64,000 nt of DNA. Source: Pedobacter rhodius (lineage in GTDB: Bacteria > Bacteroidota > Bacteroidia > Sphingobacteriales > Sphingobacteriaceae). Positions 17,647 to 29,642 of the stretch are shown here, piece by piece. The stretch spans positions 186,001-250,000 of the forward strand of contig NZ_JAPWGL010000002.1 of NCBI RefSeq assembly GCF_027213645.1. Direction: 5' to 3'. Both the position numbers and the translations under genes were made by a program. The notes below the pieces were generated by a model that saw only the letters and a list, made by a program, of their open reading frames with translations, had not been told where the DNA came from and did no database searches. Each line of letters opens with the position of its first letter. Positions within the stretch are counted from its first letter, which is position 1.

Positions 17647-20190
17647 TTAGAAATCAAATTTTACCCTTGCCCTGATGCCCCATTCCGAAACTTCAGGATT
17701 GTTTAAATAATTAAAGCGCTTTACCAGATCGACCCGCAGCAGCTTAAATATGTTGCCTACCCCGATGCTGCCTTCCATGTAAGGCTGGCTGCCCAGGGCA
17801 TAAGTACGTTGTACACCATTTTCGTATTTCGGGAATTGATATAAGCCGGCACTTTTCATAGGATTGTTTTCATCGCGAAGGCCTCCGTATAAAGCCTTGA
17901 AGGAAACAACCTCCCTTAACTTCAACTTCCTGATTAAAGGCAGCTTGTTGAAGAAAAAACCATTAAAATTGTGATCGATATTTATACTTATATAATGGTC
18001 GCTCACAAACTCCAAAAAGTTCATCAGGTTATATGAGTTTAACTGATAGGCATAGGTTTGGTTGGCACGATGAATATCCAGAAGTGAGAACGGTAATTTT
18101 CCAAAAATATAGCCGCCTTCCAATATAACGTCGCTATAACCGAGCTGGGACAGGTAAAATCTTTTTTCTATGCTGCCTAAAAGATTATTGTAATTGTATT
18201 CACCTCCAAAAACACCCTTTAAACCAGCCGTATAGCGGAAATTAAAAACAGGATAGCGATCTGTAATTGGTGTCCGGTATAGCTTTCCCTGTATAAATTT
18301 TTCATTGGGTGCATACCTGAAACCAACAGATAGTTCACTGGTGGTAAGCCTGCTTATAAAAGCACCTTTGGCCTCCTGATAATATAAACCTCCGGCGGGT
18401 GTCTGACTCCATTTCTTGAACCCAACTGTGTACGACAAATGATTTTCAAATTCTTTAATGTAATCCAGCCTGTAAAAATCATTGTATAACAACATATCAT
18501 TTACCCCACGTTTAAACGACAACAAAAAATTATCCTCCTGTACAAACTGAAGCTCCTGCCCCGGAATTTTGGTATCCCGCTGAAAACTTGCCCGGATGTA
18601 ATTTTGCGGAAACTCGTAAATAGATTTATTGTTCAGCGAATAGGTTCCGGACAGGAAGAATTTCCATTTTTCATCCTTAAAGCCATAAGCTGCGTAATTT
18701 TCAAAATAAATGCGTTTACTCAATTCAGGGGTTGTTCTTCCACCCAACCGCAAGCGAAAACCTTCTACATTATTGAAGCTGTAAAAAGTATTAACCGGAC
18801 CTATTTCATAAGGGCCAAGTTTCTGGTATCCGGCAAAAAGCAGGGTTGCCGTATTCATAGTTCTTTTAAATGACGGTATTTGCTGAAGGGTATCGATATT
18901 ATGGTAAATTTTTAACTGGGCTTTTGATAAAGTATCGAGCCTGTTCTTTTCCCAAAAGCGATCATCCCTGTTGGCCGAGCCCGCCAATGCCTCAATGCTT
19001 CTGCCTTTAAAAACAGTATCGGCCAGGTTTGCATCAAACTGATAGTTTTTATAGGTGGAAGTGCGTTCTCCTGTAAAACCCATTCCCTTTGTTTTCGATA
19101 AACCGAAATCGGCAAGCAACTTACTTTTGGCGAGGCTGTACTTACCTGTAGCGTTCCGCTCAAAATCAAGGTCGATCTTCATAGCCCTTACAAAATTCAG
19201 GTTGATGTTTTTATTTACGCCCATGGCAACCCCACTCACTGCATAATGCTTATCGTTGGTCACGTATATTTTCCCTTCAAAAAGCATATCAGTTGTATTT
19301 CTGGGCGTAAAGGAAAGCTCTATGATTTCACCATGCTGATTTTTCAGCGTATCGGTAATAAAGAATTTATAGAATGTTGGTGCGGCATCTGCAATGGGAC
19401 TCAGAAACTCGTTACTCATAACAGAAACGTTATTCTTATAAATATCAATATCCTGGTACATCCGCTCGAAATAAACTTTAATTCCATTGTTGTCAATAAG
19501 TTTTGCATCGAAATTCACTTGCTTCTCGCCCAGTATAACCGCTTTGTTTCTTGACGGGTCTTTACTATAGTATTTATCGGTCAGCTTTTCCTGAATATAA
19601 ATTGGGAGCAGGTTTTTACCGCCGATTAATGTCGAATCCTGTTCCTGGAAAAGAAACAGATAATTTCTGAAAATCTTTTTGTTCTTAAATTTTTCTGATA
19701 CATTGCTCATGGAGAAAAGCATCTTATCATATTGTCTGTAGGATGCCGTATTATAGCTGGCCATCCTGTTCTCTTCCTTATGTGCAATTACCTGCCGGAT
19801 AAGCGCTACGGCTGGATTATCCTTATTCTTATACCTGGTTTTTTTTGTGCCAAGCACCCGGACTTCTGCCAACGACTTAGTATCCGGTTTTAGAAACAGG
19901 TTAATTTCCTGATTTTCTAAAGGTTTAAGTTCCTTCACTACAACCTGATAACCTACATAATTAAATGTAAGTGCTGTTTGTGCCAGGGGCGAACTTATTG
20001 TGTATTTACCGTTTATATCCGTTTGTGTACCGATTCTTGTTCCCTTAAAAAATACAGATACGTACGGGATGGTTTCTTTTGTAAGTGCATCGCGAACCGT
20101 ACCCGAAACAGTGGTTTTTTGGCCGGATGCAGGTATAAAAGAAAGGAAGAGCAGCGTTAAAGCCAGGAAAAATGAATGAATAACTTTCAT
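17647..20190 (-). CDS. DUF5686 outer-membrane protein with CarboxypepD_reg domain
   Basis: 847 residues: signal peptide (1-23, ASGQ), an N-terminal carboxypeptidase-regulatory-like beta domain (about 25-110, VSGTVRDALTKETIPYVSV), then a long DUF5686-type region rich in beta strands (barrel-like, ending VKFDF with the C-terminal Phe typical of outer-membrane proteins). No plug domain, so not a TonB receptor. Its start overlaps the GtrA gene stop by four bases, embedding it in the sphingolipid/inositol-lipid operon. A role in placing the lipid in the outer membrane is conceivable but purely positional inference. Confidence 0.82.
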   Translation of the reverse strand: MKVIHSFFLALTLLFLSFIPASGQKTTVSGTVRDALTKETIPYVSVFFKGTRIGTQTDINGKYTISSPLAQTALTFNYVGYQVVVKELKPLENQEINLFLKPDTKSLAEVRVLGTKKTRYKNKDNPAVALIRQVIAHKEENRMASYNTASYRQYDKMLFSMSNVSEKFKNKKIFRNYLFLFQEQDSTLIGGKNLLPIYIQEKLTDKYYSKDPSRNKAVILGEKQVNFDAKLIDNNGIKVYFERMYQDIDIYKNNVSVMSNEFLSPIADAAPTFYKFFITDTLKNQHGEIIELSFTPRNTTDMLFEGKIYVTNDKHYAVSGVAMGVNKNINLNFVRAMKIDLDFERNATGKYSLAKSKLLADFGLSKTKGMGFTGERTSTYKNYQFDANLADTVFKGRSIEALAGSANRDDRFWEKNRLDTLSKAQLKIYHNIDTLQQIPSFKRTMNTATLLFAGYQKLGPYEIGPVNTFYSFNNVEGFRLRLGGRTTPELSKRIYFENYAAYGFKDEKWKFFLSGTYSLNNKSIYEFPQNYIRASFQRDTKIPGQELQFVQEDNFLLSFKRGVNDMLLYNDFYRLDYIKEFENHLSYTVGFKKWSQTPAGGLYYQEAKGAFISRLTTSELSVGFRYAPNEKFIQGKLYRTPITDRYPVFNFRYTAGLKGVFGGEYNYNNLLGSIEKRFYLSQLGYSDVILEGGYIFGKLPFSLLDIHRANQTYAYQLNSYNLMNFLEFVSDHYISINIDHNFNGFFFNKLPLIRKLKLREVVSFKALYGGLRDENNPMKSAGLYQFPKYENGVQRTYALGSQPYMEGSIGVGNIFKLLRVDLVKRFNYLNNPEVSEWGIRARVKFDF

Positions 20191-20564
20191 TTTACAGAAA
20201 AAATAAATTGCTTTTGCATGATGTAGTTGTACGTTATGCCTATCAACACGGATGAGGCTATTTTAGAGAGCAGGTAATTGAAATTAAATAAGTGCGTAAG
20301 CAGGTATACCCCCGTTGTAACCAGCATCAGGTTGCCTGTCCAAACCAAAAGGTATTTTAAAACCTGCAATCCATAGTTTTTTGATTTTGCATCAAAAACC
20401 CAGTTTCTATTAATATAAAAGTTTAAAACGCCTCCGGAAACGGTACCTGAAATACTTCCGGGCAGGTAATACCATCCAAAAAATTTCACCGTAACCAGGG
20501 TGATCAAAAAATCTGCTGCAGAGGCAATGAAGGAAGACGTTTGTGCTTTTAAAAAGGTAATCAT
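20187..20564 (-). CDS. GtrA-like membrane protein
   Basis: 125 residues with four membrane helices and the GtrA layout: FIASAADFLITLVTVKFFGW, then GGVLNFYINRNWVF (conserved 'NfyinrxwvF'), ending IGITYNYIMQKQFIF. GtrA proteins are associated with flipping or supplying polyprenyl-linked sugars. In this operon (1 bp after the PgpA-like gene, 4-bp overlap with DUF5686) it may help flip or decorate the inositol lipid; no glycosyltransferase is adjacent, so the role is open. Confidence 0.85.
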   Translation of the reverse strand: MITFLKAQTSSFIASAADFLITLVTVKFFGWYYLPGSISGTVSGGVLNFYINRNWVFDAKSKNYGLQVLKYLLVWTGNLMLVTTGVYLLTHLFNFNYLLSKIASSVLIGITYNYIMQKQFIFSVK

Positions 20565-20565
20565 C

Positions 20566-21021
20566 TTATAACAACTTAAAAGCGATAATCAGTTGGAGTA
20601 AAATATTTGAATAAATTCCCGCTAGTACATCATCTGCCATAACACCCCATCCGCCTGGCAATTCTTCCATATGGCGGATGTAAAATGGTTTAAGGATATC
20701 AAAAAACCTGAAAAATATAAAGCCTATCACAATGTAGTCCCATCTTAGGGGCGTACACAATAAGGTAATCCACATTCCGGCAACCTCATCTATAACAACC
20801 CTTTGATTATCTTTCCCCCAAACTTCCTCCACCTTGTCGGCCGACATTACCCCTATCACCAGCAGTAATATGGCAACCAAAAGCGGCCATAAATATGGAT
20901 TGGTATAATCGGTCTGGAAAAGCCACCAGCAAATACACGTTGCTATTGCAGCAATAGTTCCCGCACCTTTGCCGATGTAACCAATTCCCAGACCGGTTGC
21001 TATAATTTTATGGAAAAACAC
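20566..21021 (-). CDS. PgpA-family phosphatase, candidate phosphatidylinositol-phosphate phosphatase
   Basis: 151-residue membrane phosphatase of the phosphatidylglycerophosphatase A family, with the typical GIGYIGKGAGTIAA start, RVVIDEVAGMW core and a late GWGVMADDVLAGIYSN motif with conserved acidic residues. Here it lies between Ino1 and the CDP-alcohol transferase, so it most likely removes phosphate from phosphatidylinositol phosphate, as the PgpA-like enzyme does in the Bacteroides inositol-lipid cluster. It starts with GTG: the start overlaps the Ino1 stop (TAGTG), and no in-frame ATG precedes the conserved region. Confidence 0.87.
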   Translation of the reverse strand: MFFHKIIATGLGIGYIGKGAGTIAAIATCICWWLFQTDYTNPYLWPLLVAILLLVIGVMSADKVEEVWGKDNQRVVIDEVAGMWITLLCTPLRWDYIVIGFIFFRFFDILKPFYIRHMEELPGGWGVMADDVLAGIYSNILLQLIIAFKLL

Positions 21022-22346
21022 TACAGGGTTTCTAGCAGTTCCTCTTCGTAATCCTGCCCCAAATGGGTAATCAGTTCCTCACCCATCATGTAGCGTAAGG
21101 TATTCTGCAGTTTCATTAACTGTTTAAAAATGTCGTTTTCTGCCGGTACGCCCGGAATGGTTTGCGGCGACTTCAGGTAGAACGATAACCATTCCTGGAT
21201 GCCTGACAGATGCGCACGTTTAGCCAAATCCATAAATAAAGCCAAATCCAGTACAATCGGGGCGGCTAAAATCGAATCACGGCACAGGAAGTTTATCTTA
21301 ATTTGCATTTTATAACCCAGCCAGCCGAAAATATCGATGTTATCCCAACTCTCCTTGTTATCGCCATGTGGCGGATAATAATTGATCCTGATTTTGTGGT
21401 ACATATCGCCATACAAATCAGGGTTTAGTTCCGGTTTGAAAATATCTTCCAAAACGCCCAGTTTAGAAACCTCTTTGGTTTTAAAATTATCCGGGTCATC
21501 AAGCACCAGGCCATCGCGGTTGCCTAATATATTATCCGAAAACCAGCCTTTAACCCCTAGGGAGCGTGCAGCTAAGCCAGGTGCCAAAATGGTTTTCATT
21601 AAGGTTTGACCGGTTTTAAAATCTTTACCTGCAATCGGGGTATTCGTTTCTTTTGCCAGTTCTATTAAGGCAGGAATATCTACTGTTAAGTTGGGTGCGC
21701 CGTTGGCAAAAGGAATGCCCAGCTTTAAAGCCGCATAGGCATAAATCATGCTTGGTGCGATACGGGGATCGTTGTCTTTTAAGCCCTGTTCAAAGGCGGC
21801 GAGGGAATTGTGCACTTCCGAAGGCTCAAAGTAGATTTCAGTTGAACCGCACCATACCATCACAATCCTGTTGCAGTTATTTTCTGCCTTGAAGTTTTCA
21901 ATATCATCTATAACCGCAAGTGCCAATTCATAGCGGTTATCTATATCCTTAACAAATTTACCATCCAGATTTTTTACGTAATTTCTGTCGAAGGCCGCCC
22001 TCATTGGCTTTATGGCCTGTAGTTCTTCCTTTACATCACGCAATAAGTTGGCATCGAGTACACGGGCATTCATTGCTGCCTCATATACATTATCTTCGTA
22101 AACATCCCATCCGCCAAACACCAAGTCTTCCAGGTTGGCTAATGGAACGAAATCTTTTATCTTAGGCTCATTTCTCTCTGTCCGCTTGCCGATACGGATG
22201 GTACCCATTTGTGTAAGCGAACCTATAGGTTTTGACAAACCTTTTTTTATGGCCGCTACGCCCGAAATCATTGTTGTTGCTACTGCCCCAAGTCCGGGCA
22301 TTAATATGCCAAGTTTTCCACTTGCCGGTTTAACCTGTTCTCTCAT
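21021..22346 (-). CDS. ino1: Myo-inositol-1-phosphate synthase
   Basis: 441-residue NAD-dependent enzyme that turns glucose 6-phosphate into inositol 1-phosphate. Seen: the N-terminal nucleotide loop (GILMPGLGAVATTMISG), IVMVWCGSTE, the central PNLTVDIPALIELA and AGKDFKTGQT segments, and DNILGNRDG, all characteristic of the Ino1 family. The ATG at 22346 replaces the TTG at 22373, which would overlap the upstream epimerase gene; the chosen start leaves a 17-bp gap. It supplies the head group for the CDP-alcohol transferase encoded three genes downstream. Confidence 0.94.
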   Translation of the reverse strand: MREQVKPASGKLGILMPGLGAVATTMISGVAAIKKGLSKPIGSLTQMGTIRIGKRTERNEPKIKDFVPLANLEDLVFGGWDVYEDNVYEAAMNARVLDANLLRDVKEELQAIKPMRAAFDRNYVKNLDGKFVKDIDNRYELALAVIDDIENFKAENNCNRIVMVWCGSTEIYFEPSEVHNSLAAFEQGLKDNDPRIAPSMIYAYAALKLGIPFANGAPNLTVDIPALIELAKETNTPIAGKDFKTGQTLMKTILAPGLAARSLGVKGWFSDNILGNRDGLVLDDPDNFKTKEVSKLGVLEDIFKPELNPDLYGDMYHKIRINYYPPHGDNKESWDNIDIFGWLGYKMQIKINFLCRDSILAAPIVLDLALFMDLAKRAHLSGIQEWLSFYLKSPQTIPGVPAENDIFKQLMKLQNTLRYMMGEELITHLGQDYEEELLETL

Positions 22347-22363
22347 ACTGTTCTGAATTAATT

Positions 22364-23349
22364 TTATAACCAATTATTTTTATGGTACCATTTTATTGTT
22401 TCGTTAAGACCATGTTCCAGCTGGTACCGGGGCATGAAGCCAAGGTCTTTTTTTATGTTTTCTATATCGCATGCCCAATTTGGGCCTGTTAATTCCTGTA
22501 TCTTGTCTACGTTTAATGTTGGCATGCGATCAAAAACCTTAAGTGCCTGTTCTAAACACCAGGCGATGCGGTTAACTACCGGAAGCGGCAGGTTAAGCCT
22601 GAAAGTTTTTTTACGCATAATCTTTCCGGCGAATGTTCCTAAAGCAGACCGGCTGTATATATTTCCGTCAGATACATTGTAAGTTTTGTATTTAAGTGCC
22701 GACTTTAAGGAGCCGATAATTAATTCCGCTAAATCCTTTACGTAGATGAAACTAAGTTGTTGATCCTTTTGCCCGATATAAACTTCAAAACCTCTTTTTA
22801 TGGTTTTAAGAATTATAAGCAGGTCTCGTTCTCTCGGGCCATAAACCGCTGTAGGCCGGAATATAAGCAGCGGGAGGTTTTTAACCGAACTCAGATAGGC
22901 TTCTGCCAAAGCTTTACTCTTTCCGTAATAGGTTACCGGATGAGCTGAACTACTGTCCTTTAAAACAGCATGCTGTACACTAAGCGGCCCGAGTGCCGCA
23001 AGGCTGCTTACAAAGACAAACTTTTCTATTTCATGAAACGAAGTAGCGGCTGCAATGGCAAGATTCCTGCTATAAATCGCATTAAATTTATGGTAATCAT
23101 CCAGACTTTTTGCCTTGGTAACACCTGCAGCATGAACAATATAATGATACTTATATTCCTCAATATTCTTCTTTAATGCATAAATAGATTCAAAATCCAA
23201 TTCAACATAATTTATAGGAAAGCCTGTTAAATGATCGGTGTTACTCGATTTACGGATGTTTGCATAAACTTCCATATCATTAGCCAAAGCCGCTTCGATA
23301 AGGTGAAAGCCAATAAATCCGGTTGCTCCGGTAATAAGTATGCGCTTTT

Positions 23350-23353
<4 letters not shown>
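22364..23353 (-). CDS. NAD-dependent epimerase/SDR, candidate 3-keto-sphingolipid reductase (CerR-like)
   Basis: 329-residue extended short-chain dehydrogenase: Rossmann loop GATGFIG at 8-14, FVSSLAALG, and catalytic YGKSK near 142-146. In Caulobacter an epimerase-like SDR, CerR, reduces the keto group during ceramide synthesis; a gene of this class between an SPT and Ino1 is a good candidate for that step. The start overlaps the GNAT gene stop by four bases. Alternative: a sugar-nucleotide epimerase/reductase. Confidence is high for the family, moderate for the reaction. Confidence 0.85.
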
Positions 23354-25727
<2,374 letters not shown>

Positions 25728-26070
25728 TTAAAATAATTGATTTCTTACATCAGGCGACCGGACTAAAACCAATTTTTACCTGATGATTTCTTAACACAAT
25801 TTTAATATGGAACAAGAGCTAAAAAAAGGTTCATTTGTAGGAAATATTGGTCAAAAAGGTGGATTGAGGAATATGACATTTATATGAGTTGACCATTCTA
25901 CCCTCTGACTTTTTAAGAAAATGGGTAAACAGGTATAAAAGCAGGATAATTAAAACCAAAAACCAATTAAGATTCTGTATAACAATTACTTATAATAAAA
26001 TTAAAGCCGACAAAAAATTTAATCGGAAGCGCTGATTTTTATCAATTTTCAGTCATTTTATAAAATTGGA

Positions 26071-26164
26071 TTTGAAAAAATGAGTTCTGCATATACATTT
26101 GTTTAAGGGAAAATTTATCAGATAAATACATTTGGAGTATTAACGAAATCTGCGTATAAATTTG
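26071..26164 (+). promoter_or_regulatory. Three tandem promoter-like boxes before the AraC gene
   Basis: TTTG at 26071-26074, 19 bases, TACATTTG at 26094-26101; then TACATTTG at 26127-26134 and TAAATTTG at 26157-26164. All three are exact TAnnTTTG matches, spaced 33 and 30 bp, so each upstream box can act as the -33 element of the next (gaps of 25 and 22). The ATG follows at 26214. The rest of the 25677-26213 gap shows nothing recognisable. Confidence 0.5.
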
Positions 26165-26213
26165 GGAAGGGGATTAACGGAAATTTAAATTCTTAAACTA
26201 ATTATATACATCG

Positions 26214-27113
26214 ATGCAAAAAAGGCAATCTGGAAAAAACCTGAGATTATCATGCACTAAAAACGAACCTATCGATGATGCAGATTTAATCGTCAGGATG
26301 TTTAATACAGCTGTTCACAACGACGACCGCCCGGAAATGCCCTTTCGTTCTACCGCCTATGCAGTACTTTTAATTACCAAGGGAAGCCTGAAACTCAAGA
26401 TTAATTTCATAGAACACACATTTAACGCACGTGATATTCTCTTTGTTTTTCCAGGTTTCATTTATGATGTAGCGGCTGATGCGAATGCAACAGTTATCAG
26501 CACCCATTTTAATAAAGACTATTTATCGAGGAAGGGGATTTTTCTTAATACAGCAGAAAGCTATCATTTATTCGATAAACAAAAGTCTATAAAATTTTCC
26601 TTGTCAAAATCAGAGTATGATCAGCTTCATTATGGCATGGTGGCCTTATACAGGAAACTGGATATAGGAAAGGAAATACGCCATATTAATGATATTATCC
26701 ATAATAGTTTTTTAGGTGTGTTATATGATCTTTACCTGTTAAACGAAAAGCGGCAGAAAACACCTCAACTCCTGGTCGACAGCCGCGTTGAACTTACCGA
26801 TAGATTTTTATCGCTGGTATCAGAACGGTTTAAAAAAGAAAAAAGAGTAACGTATTATGCGAACTGCCTGCGCATTACGCCAAGGCATTTATCGCAGGTT
26901 GTTAAACAGATTACAAACAAAACTGCCGGGGAGCATATCGTCGAATTCGTAATCCGGGAAGCCAAATTACTGCTTACCAGCCACGTAATGAACATTTCAG
27001 AAATTGCGCAGGAACTTTGTTTTAGCAATTCATCGTTTTTTGGAAAGTATTTCAAAAAGCATACAGGGTTTTCTCCCCTTTCCTTTAAACAATGGAATAC
27101 CATTGCCATTTAA
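26214..27113 (+). CDS. AraC-family transcriptional regulator
   Basis: 299-residue soluble regulator: a cupin-like N-terminal sensor region (about 30-130, with AYAVLLITKGSLKLKINF and FVFPGFIYDV) and a C-terminal AraC HTH pair (about 195-295, including CLRITPRHLSQVVKQITNK and FSNSSFFGKYFKKHTGFSPLSF). The inducer is unknown. It is convergent with the VOC/DinB genes; the divergent sphingolipid operon begins 537 bp away, so control of that operon is possible but unproven. Confidence 0.88.
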   Translation: MQKRQSGKNLRLSCTKNEPIDDADLIVRMFNTAVHNDDRPEMPFRSTAYAVLLITKGSLKLKINFIEHTFNARDILFVFPGFIYDVAADANATVISTHFNKDYLSRKGIFLNTAESYHLFDKQKSIKFSLSKSEYDQLHYGMVALYRKLDIGKEIRHINDIIHNSFLGVLYDLYLLNEKRQKTPQLLVDSRVELTDRFLSLVSERFKKEKRVTYYANCLRITPRHLSQVVKQITNKTAGEHIVEFVIREAKLLLTSHVMNISEIAQELCFSNSSFFGKYFKKHTGFSPLSFKQWNTIAI

Positions 27114-27135
27114 ACGGTAAAGCTGACTATTATAC

Positions 27136-27543
27136 CTAACGTACGACTTCTAAAACAGCTAAAATATTTCCTGCCGGATCTTTAAACCATGCAATACTTG
27201 GTCCGCCGTTTCCTCTTGAAATACCTTTATCGTCTGTTTTTAGATAGTCTTCATTGTATTGTTCAAAGGTTACTCCTTTTTCAATCAGGGCATCTACCGC
27301 GGCATCGATATCATCAACCGGAAAATTGAGTACCGTAAATGTAGCCGGTTCATGATTAGGCTTAGGATAAACCATCAGGTTTGAAGCACCAGAAATTTCA
27401 ATTTCTATAATACCCATCGGATTATCCTGAACGGTTAAACCGAGTGTATGCTGATAAAAATCTTTTGCTTTTGCAAGGTCGTTTACCGAAAACGAACTAA
27501 ATGCTTTTGAGTTTTGTAACATATCTTTTTTATTTATTTCCAT
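27136..27543 (-). CDS. VOC (glyoxalase-like) superfamily protein
   Basis: 135 residues with a single VOC module: [23 protein letters not shown] at the start, [28 protein letters not shown] in the middle and [17 protein letters not shown] at the end. VOC proteins bind a metal and act as isomerases, dioxygenases or resistance proteins; the substrate cannot be told. The ATG at 27543 overlaps the DinB stop; a second ATG at 27522 fits the domain edge equally well. It is co-transcribed with the DinB gene. Confidence 0.87.
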   Translation of the reverse strand: MEINKKDMLQNSKAFSSFSVNDLAKAKDFYQHTLGLTVQDNPMGIIEIEISGASNLMVYPKPNHEPATFTVLNFPVDDIDAAVDALIEKGVTFEQYNEDYLKTDDKGISRGNGGPSIAWFKDPAGNILAVLEVVR

Positions 27544-28004
27544 GCGCCTAACAGCCGGCGAATTACAATAATTTCGGCCAGGTGGTAAGCGTTGTGGTCG
27601 GCAATTTGCAAAGCCTCCCTCAAAATATTTTGACCGCTGCCGTGTGGAATTTGCTTAAATAATTCTGCAGATTCCAACAGTTTTATAAATTCCTTTAAAT
27701 CATCATCAATTTGTTGCAAGCAATTTTTCCATTCGTTTTCATCTTTCGGTGCAGGTGCTTTCGGCCAATAGTCATCCGGCCATTTCGGCGATTTATGGTT
27801 AGCATCTTTACTAAATTTAAGCATATCCCATTGTGCAATCCGGATATGTTCAACCAATTGCCAGATGCTGTAAGGTAGATTATTGGGTATTTTACCAAGT
27901 AAGTTGAATGGTAAATTGGCAACTGCATCCTGAAGGCCAACGTGCGCTGTTCCTCCGTTTAATAATTTCTTTAATTCGGCGACTAGTACATCATTTGTTT
28001 CCAT
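27534..28004 (-). CDS. DinB-family metal-binding protein
   Basis: 156-residue four-helix-bundle protein of the DinB/YfiT type, with metal-binding histidines suggested by [15 protein letters not shown] and [20 protein letters not shown]. Some relatives are bacillithiol or glutathione-type S-transferases, others lack known activity. It overlaps the VOC gene by 10 bp, forming a two-gene operon that may detoxify a small electrophile; this is inference. Confidence 0.85.
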   Translation of the reverse strand: METNDVLVAELKKLLNGGTAHVGLQDAVANLPFNLLGKIPNNLPYSIWQLVEHIRIAQWDMLKFSKDANHKSPKWPDDYWPKAPAPKDENEWKNCLQQIDDDLKEFIKLLESAELFKQIPHGSGQNILREALQIADHNAYHLAEIIVIRRLLGAWK

Positions 28005-28109
28005 GCCATATTCATAATTGCTTTATAAACAACAATTATTTTCAATTTCAGTTTTTCCGTATTTTGAGGTTAAGTTTTTCGAAAGGAAAAAAAACACGGC
28101 AAAAAGGAT

Positions 28110-28440
28110 TGCCTGCCTGCGTTAGACAGGGAGCGATATTTGAACCTTGTTTTATAACTATTCACAAAGATTTCTCGACTGCGCTCGAAAGGACAATTTG
28201 TCTTTCCGTCGTCTCGATCGGATAGCTATCGGATGGAGCGCAGCGGAATGGAGAGATCTTTTAACCTTGTTTTATAACTAATTATAAGGATTTCTCCACT
28301 ACGATCGAAATGACGATATGATGGGACTCTGCAACGACTTCCCGAGAACGTCATCCGATAGGCAGATGAAAGCTACCGTTAATAACAGAGCAAATTATAG
28401 AAATTACCACCCCCGGCCCCTCCTTGAAAATAAGGAGGGG
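28110..28440. repeat. Cluster of interspersed repeats upstream of the PLP enzyme
   Basis: Holds two copies, 122 bp apart, of AACCTTGTTTTATAACTA followed by a GATTTCTC unit (28143 and 28265). Between them lies GGATAGCTATCGGATGGAGCGCAGCGGAATGGAGAGATC, a family seen again at 63880-63960 and in part at 48428. A separate perfect hairpin CCCCTCCTT-GAAAAT-AAGGAGGGG occupies 28417-28440. No gene is visible in 28005-28537. Confidence 0.6.
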
Positions 28441-28537
28441 AGTTCCCCTCATAGCGATTCAAAAACTTTTCACATTTATGTCTCCAGTATAACTAACTTT
28501 AAAACTGAAATTTAATTTGCAAACCAAATTAAAATCG

Positions 28538-28568
28538 TTTCTTAAAATAAACATTTCTCTTATTTTTG
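28538..28568 (+). promoter_or_regulatory. Possible leaderless promoter before the PLP enzyme
   Basis: TTTC at 28538-28541, 19 bases, TATTTTTG at 28561-28568; the ATG follows after three bases at 28572. The element and spacing are the same as at 5210-5240, suggesting transcription starting at or within the start codon. Confidence 0.4.
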
Positions 28569-28571
28569 GGC

Positions 28572-29642
28572 ATGAACTTCAGCCAAATCTTTCCCATCCT
28601 TAAAAACTGTACGTATTTAAATACCGCAAATTCAGGTCTGCTGTCTACTGAAATTGCGAATTGGCGCAGACAGCATGATGAAGATTTTATCTTTGGCGGA
28701 AGTGCTTTCAGGGCGAATAACCTTAAAGTTATGGAAGAACTCAGGGTTAATCTTTCAGAAGTTTTCTCCGTTAAAAAGGAAAACACATTTTTAAGTCCGA
28801 ATTTCTCCACCGGCTTTAATGCCATACTGGATGGTACCGGGAAAAATCATCGTTTCCTTTTGCTGCAGGAAGATTACCCGTCAGTAAGTTACCCAGTTAA
28901 AAGCAGGAGTTTCGAATTTTTTGAAATCCCTATTGATGCTAACCTGGAAGACAATATTTTAAACGCGATTGAAAAATTTAAACCGACTGTTTTTGCTTTC
29001 AGTATCGTGCAGTACATCAGCGGCCTTAAGATGCAGAGCGATTTTATCAAAAACCTTAAAGCTAATTTCCCTGATTTGATTTTAATTGCAGACGGCACCC
29101 AGTTTTTAGGTACTACGGTTTTCAATTTCGAACAATCCGGTTTAGATGTGTTAATCGGTAGTGGCTACAAATGGCTTTTAGGTGGCTATGGAAATGGTTA
29201 TATTTTCTTATCCGATGCGGTGAAGAACAGGATTTATGCGGATAGAAAACAAGCTGTTTTGCCAACTGCGCCATTTTTGAGCGGACGTGATTATTTATCC
29301 CTCAATTTAGAGCCCGGCCACTTAGACAGTTTAAATTTTGGCACTTTAAACCAGGGCATAAACTACTTAAAAACGGTTGGCTTAGGTTTTATCGAAAAAA
29401 CCAACCAGGAGTTGGCGAATAAAGCGCGAACCGCGTTATATGCTAAAGGTTTACTTACGGATTGGATGGTAAACAAAAAAGAGCAATCATCTATTATAAG
29501 TTTGCCCCTGGAACGGGAAGTCGTTAACCGATTAAACGCAGAAAAAATTCTGGTTTCACCAAGAGGAACAGGCACCAGAATAGCCTTCCATTTTTACAAT
29601 ACCGAAGAAGATTTGAATCGTTTACTCGACGTTTTGGATTAG
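28572..29642 (+). CDS. Class V aminotransferase-fold PLP enzyme, candidate EgtE-type C-S lyase
   Basis: 356 residues of the class V aminotransferase / cysteine desulfurase fold: N-terminal CTYLNTANSGLL, PLP-contacting D in IADGTQFLG, and the PLP lysine in SGYKWLLGG, with the late SPRGTGTRIAFHFYN segment. The gene is convergent with egtD, sharing four bases at the stops. In mycobacteria the last ergothioneine step uses a class V PLP lyase, EgtE; no other candidate lies nearby. Alternatives: cysteine desulfurase- or kynureninase-like enzyme. The ATG at 28572 was preferred to the TTG at 28566. Confidence 0.8.
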   Translation: MNFSQIFPILKNCTYLNTANSGLLSTEIANWRRQHDEDFIFGGSAFRANNLKVMEELRVNLSEVFSVKKENTFLSPNFSTGFNAILDGTGKNHRFLLLQEDYPSVSYPVKSRSFEFFEIPIDANLEDNILNAIEKFKPTVFAFSIVQYISGLKMQSDFIKNLKANFPDLILIADGTQFLGTTVFNFEQSGLDVLIGSGYKWLLGGYGNGYIFLSDAVKNRIYADRKQAVLPTAPFLSGRDYLSLNLEPGHLDSLNFGTLNQGINYLKTVGLGFIEKTNQELANKARTALYAKGLLTDWMVNKKEQSSIISLPLEREVVNRLNAEKILVSPRGTGTRIAFHFYNTEEDLNRLLDVLD

